The notes below the pieces were generated by a model that saw only the letters and a list, made by a program, of their open reading frames with translations, was not told where the DNA came from and searched no databases. Positions 5,967-6,217 of a stretch of DNA of 6,217 bases are shown here, in pieces. Made by a program: the position numbers and the translations under genes. Position 1 is the first letter of the stretch. The number at the start of each line of letters is the position of its first letter. The DNA comes from Clostridia bacterium (lineage in GTDB: Bacteria; Bacillota; Clostridia; UBA1381; UMGS1253), in NCBI GenBank assembly GCA_017411585.1, contig JAFQPV010000394.1, positions 1-6,217 of the forward strand. The letters are read 5' to 3'.

Positions 5967-5999
5967 GAAAAACGATACAATTTTACTGTATCGTTTTTC
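5967..5999 (+). terminator. Second terminator-like hairpin after the ssrA 3'-end copy
   Basis: GAAAAACGATACA (5967-5979) and TGTATCGTTTTTC (5987-5999) form a perfect 13-bp stem with loop ATTTTAC and a T-run in the descending arm. Its place directly after the duplicated ssrA end suggests it was once the native ssrA terminator, displaced by an insertion; that history is inference. Confidence 0.75.
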
Positions 6000-6000
6000 A

Positions 6001-6206
6001 ATGAAATAAATCCTTTCAGGATTTATGAAATACACTTCGTGTATGAAATATTGCTTCGCAATGTGAAATACGCCTGACGGCGTGTGATATAAGGATTTAT
6101 TTTATTTCACTTGATGCTTTGGCATCAAATTTCACAATTTCTGTAAGAAATTATTTCACATCGAGCAAAGCGAGATATTTTATTAAAATTAGTCTCTGTA
6201 CGAGAT
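6001..6206. repeat. Two-sided array of small hairpins separated by a conserved 7-nt linker
   Basis: Left half: linkers (A/G)TGAAAT at 6001-6007, 6025-6031, 6043-6049 and 6063-6069 alternate with hairpins TAAATCCT-TTC-AGGATTTA, ATACAC-TTC-GTGTAT, ATTGC-TTC-GCAAT and ACGCC-TGAC-GGCGT. Right half: the linker is inverted, ATTTCAC at 6104-6110, 6129-6135 and 6153-6159, alternating with TTGATGC-TTTG-GCATCAA, AATTTCT-GTA-AGAAATT, ATC-GA-GC-AAA-GC-GA-GAT (tandem G-A mismatches), then weaker ATTTT-ATT-AAAAT and TCTC-TGTAC-GAGA. The stems are unrelated to each other, so pairing is kept while sequence is not. An AT-rich centre (about 6084-6103) separates the halves. No gene is seen. It may continue past the right edge. 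Confidence 0.85.
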
Positions 6207-6217
6207 AAGTATTGATA

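Noticed and set aside
5681..6077. Short ORFs overlapping the ssrA 3' end and the hairpin segment
   Set aside because: They cross terminators, the tmRNA itself and the duplicated CCA end, on both strands, with no ribosome binding site or recognisable domain.
6001..6206. CRISPR array
   Set aside because: The constant part is only 7 nt, the variable parts are 12-19 nt and palindromic, the orientation flips mid-array, and no cas gene is in view.

Overview
The window looks like the chromosome of a gut-type, low-to-mid GC anaerobic Firmicute, probably a Clostridia/Oscillospirales member. The basis is strong AGGAGG-type ribosome binding sites, TTGnnn-17-TAAAAT promoters, a GTP-type PEP carboxykinase, and a secreted polysaccharide-degrading protein with a Gram-positive signal peptide. 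The order-level placement is inference; no rRNA or other phylogenetic marker was compared.

Layout. (1) Positions 1-2231, minus strand: the 5' 743 codons of a large exported protein. It has three consecutive beta-sandwich-like (LamG/jelly-roll) segments, followed by the start of a heparinase II/III-type polysaccharide lyase toroid. Its end lies left of the window. Its promoter and a pair of 21-bp-spaced direct repeats lie at 2319-2393. (2) Positions 2461-4260, minus strand: pckG, GTP-dependent phosphoenolpyruvate carboxykinase (599 aa), with its own promoter, a palindromic leader and a perfect 13-bp terminator. (3) Positions 4554-5018, plus strand: smpB, transcribed divergently from pckG. (4) Positions 5087-5406: just over two tandem copies of a 142-143 bp hairpin-rich repeat between smpB and ssrA. 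(5) Positions 5416-5760: ssrA (tmRNA) with encoded CCA and tag ANKNLAYAA, followed by a terminator. (6) Positions 5761-5966: a 206-bp insert-like segment ending in a second exact copy of the last 18 nt of ssrA, followed by a second terminator. (7) Positions 6001-6206: a two-sided array of about nine small hairpins with unrelated stems, separated by a 7-nt linker (A/G)TGAAAT on the left half and ATTTCAC on the right half.

How the parts work together. smpB and ssrA form the trans-translation ribosome-rescue pair: SmpB carries tmRNA into the stalled ribosome. pckG (gluconeogenesis/anaplerosis) and the lyase (glycan use) appear to be independent transcription units, each with its own promoter.

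The least ordinary part is everything from 5019 to the right edge. It has tandem structured repeats before ssrA, a duplicated ssrA 3' end resembling paired attachment sites of a lost or tiny mobile element, a downstream mirror of the tmRNA T-arm, and the linker-separated hairpin array. No protein-coding gene is supported after 5018; the short ORFs there are by-products of the repeats and the RNA gene.
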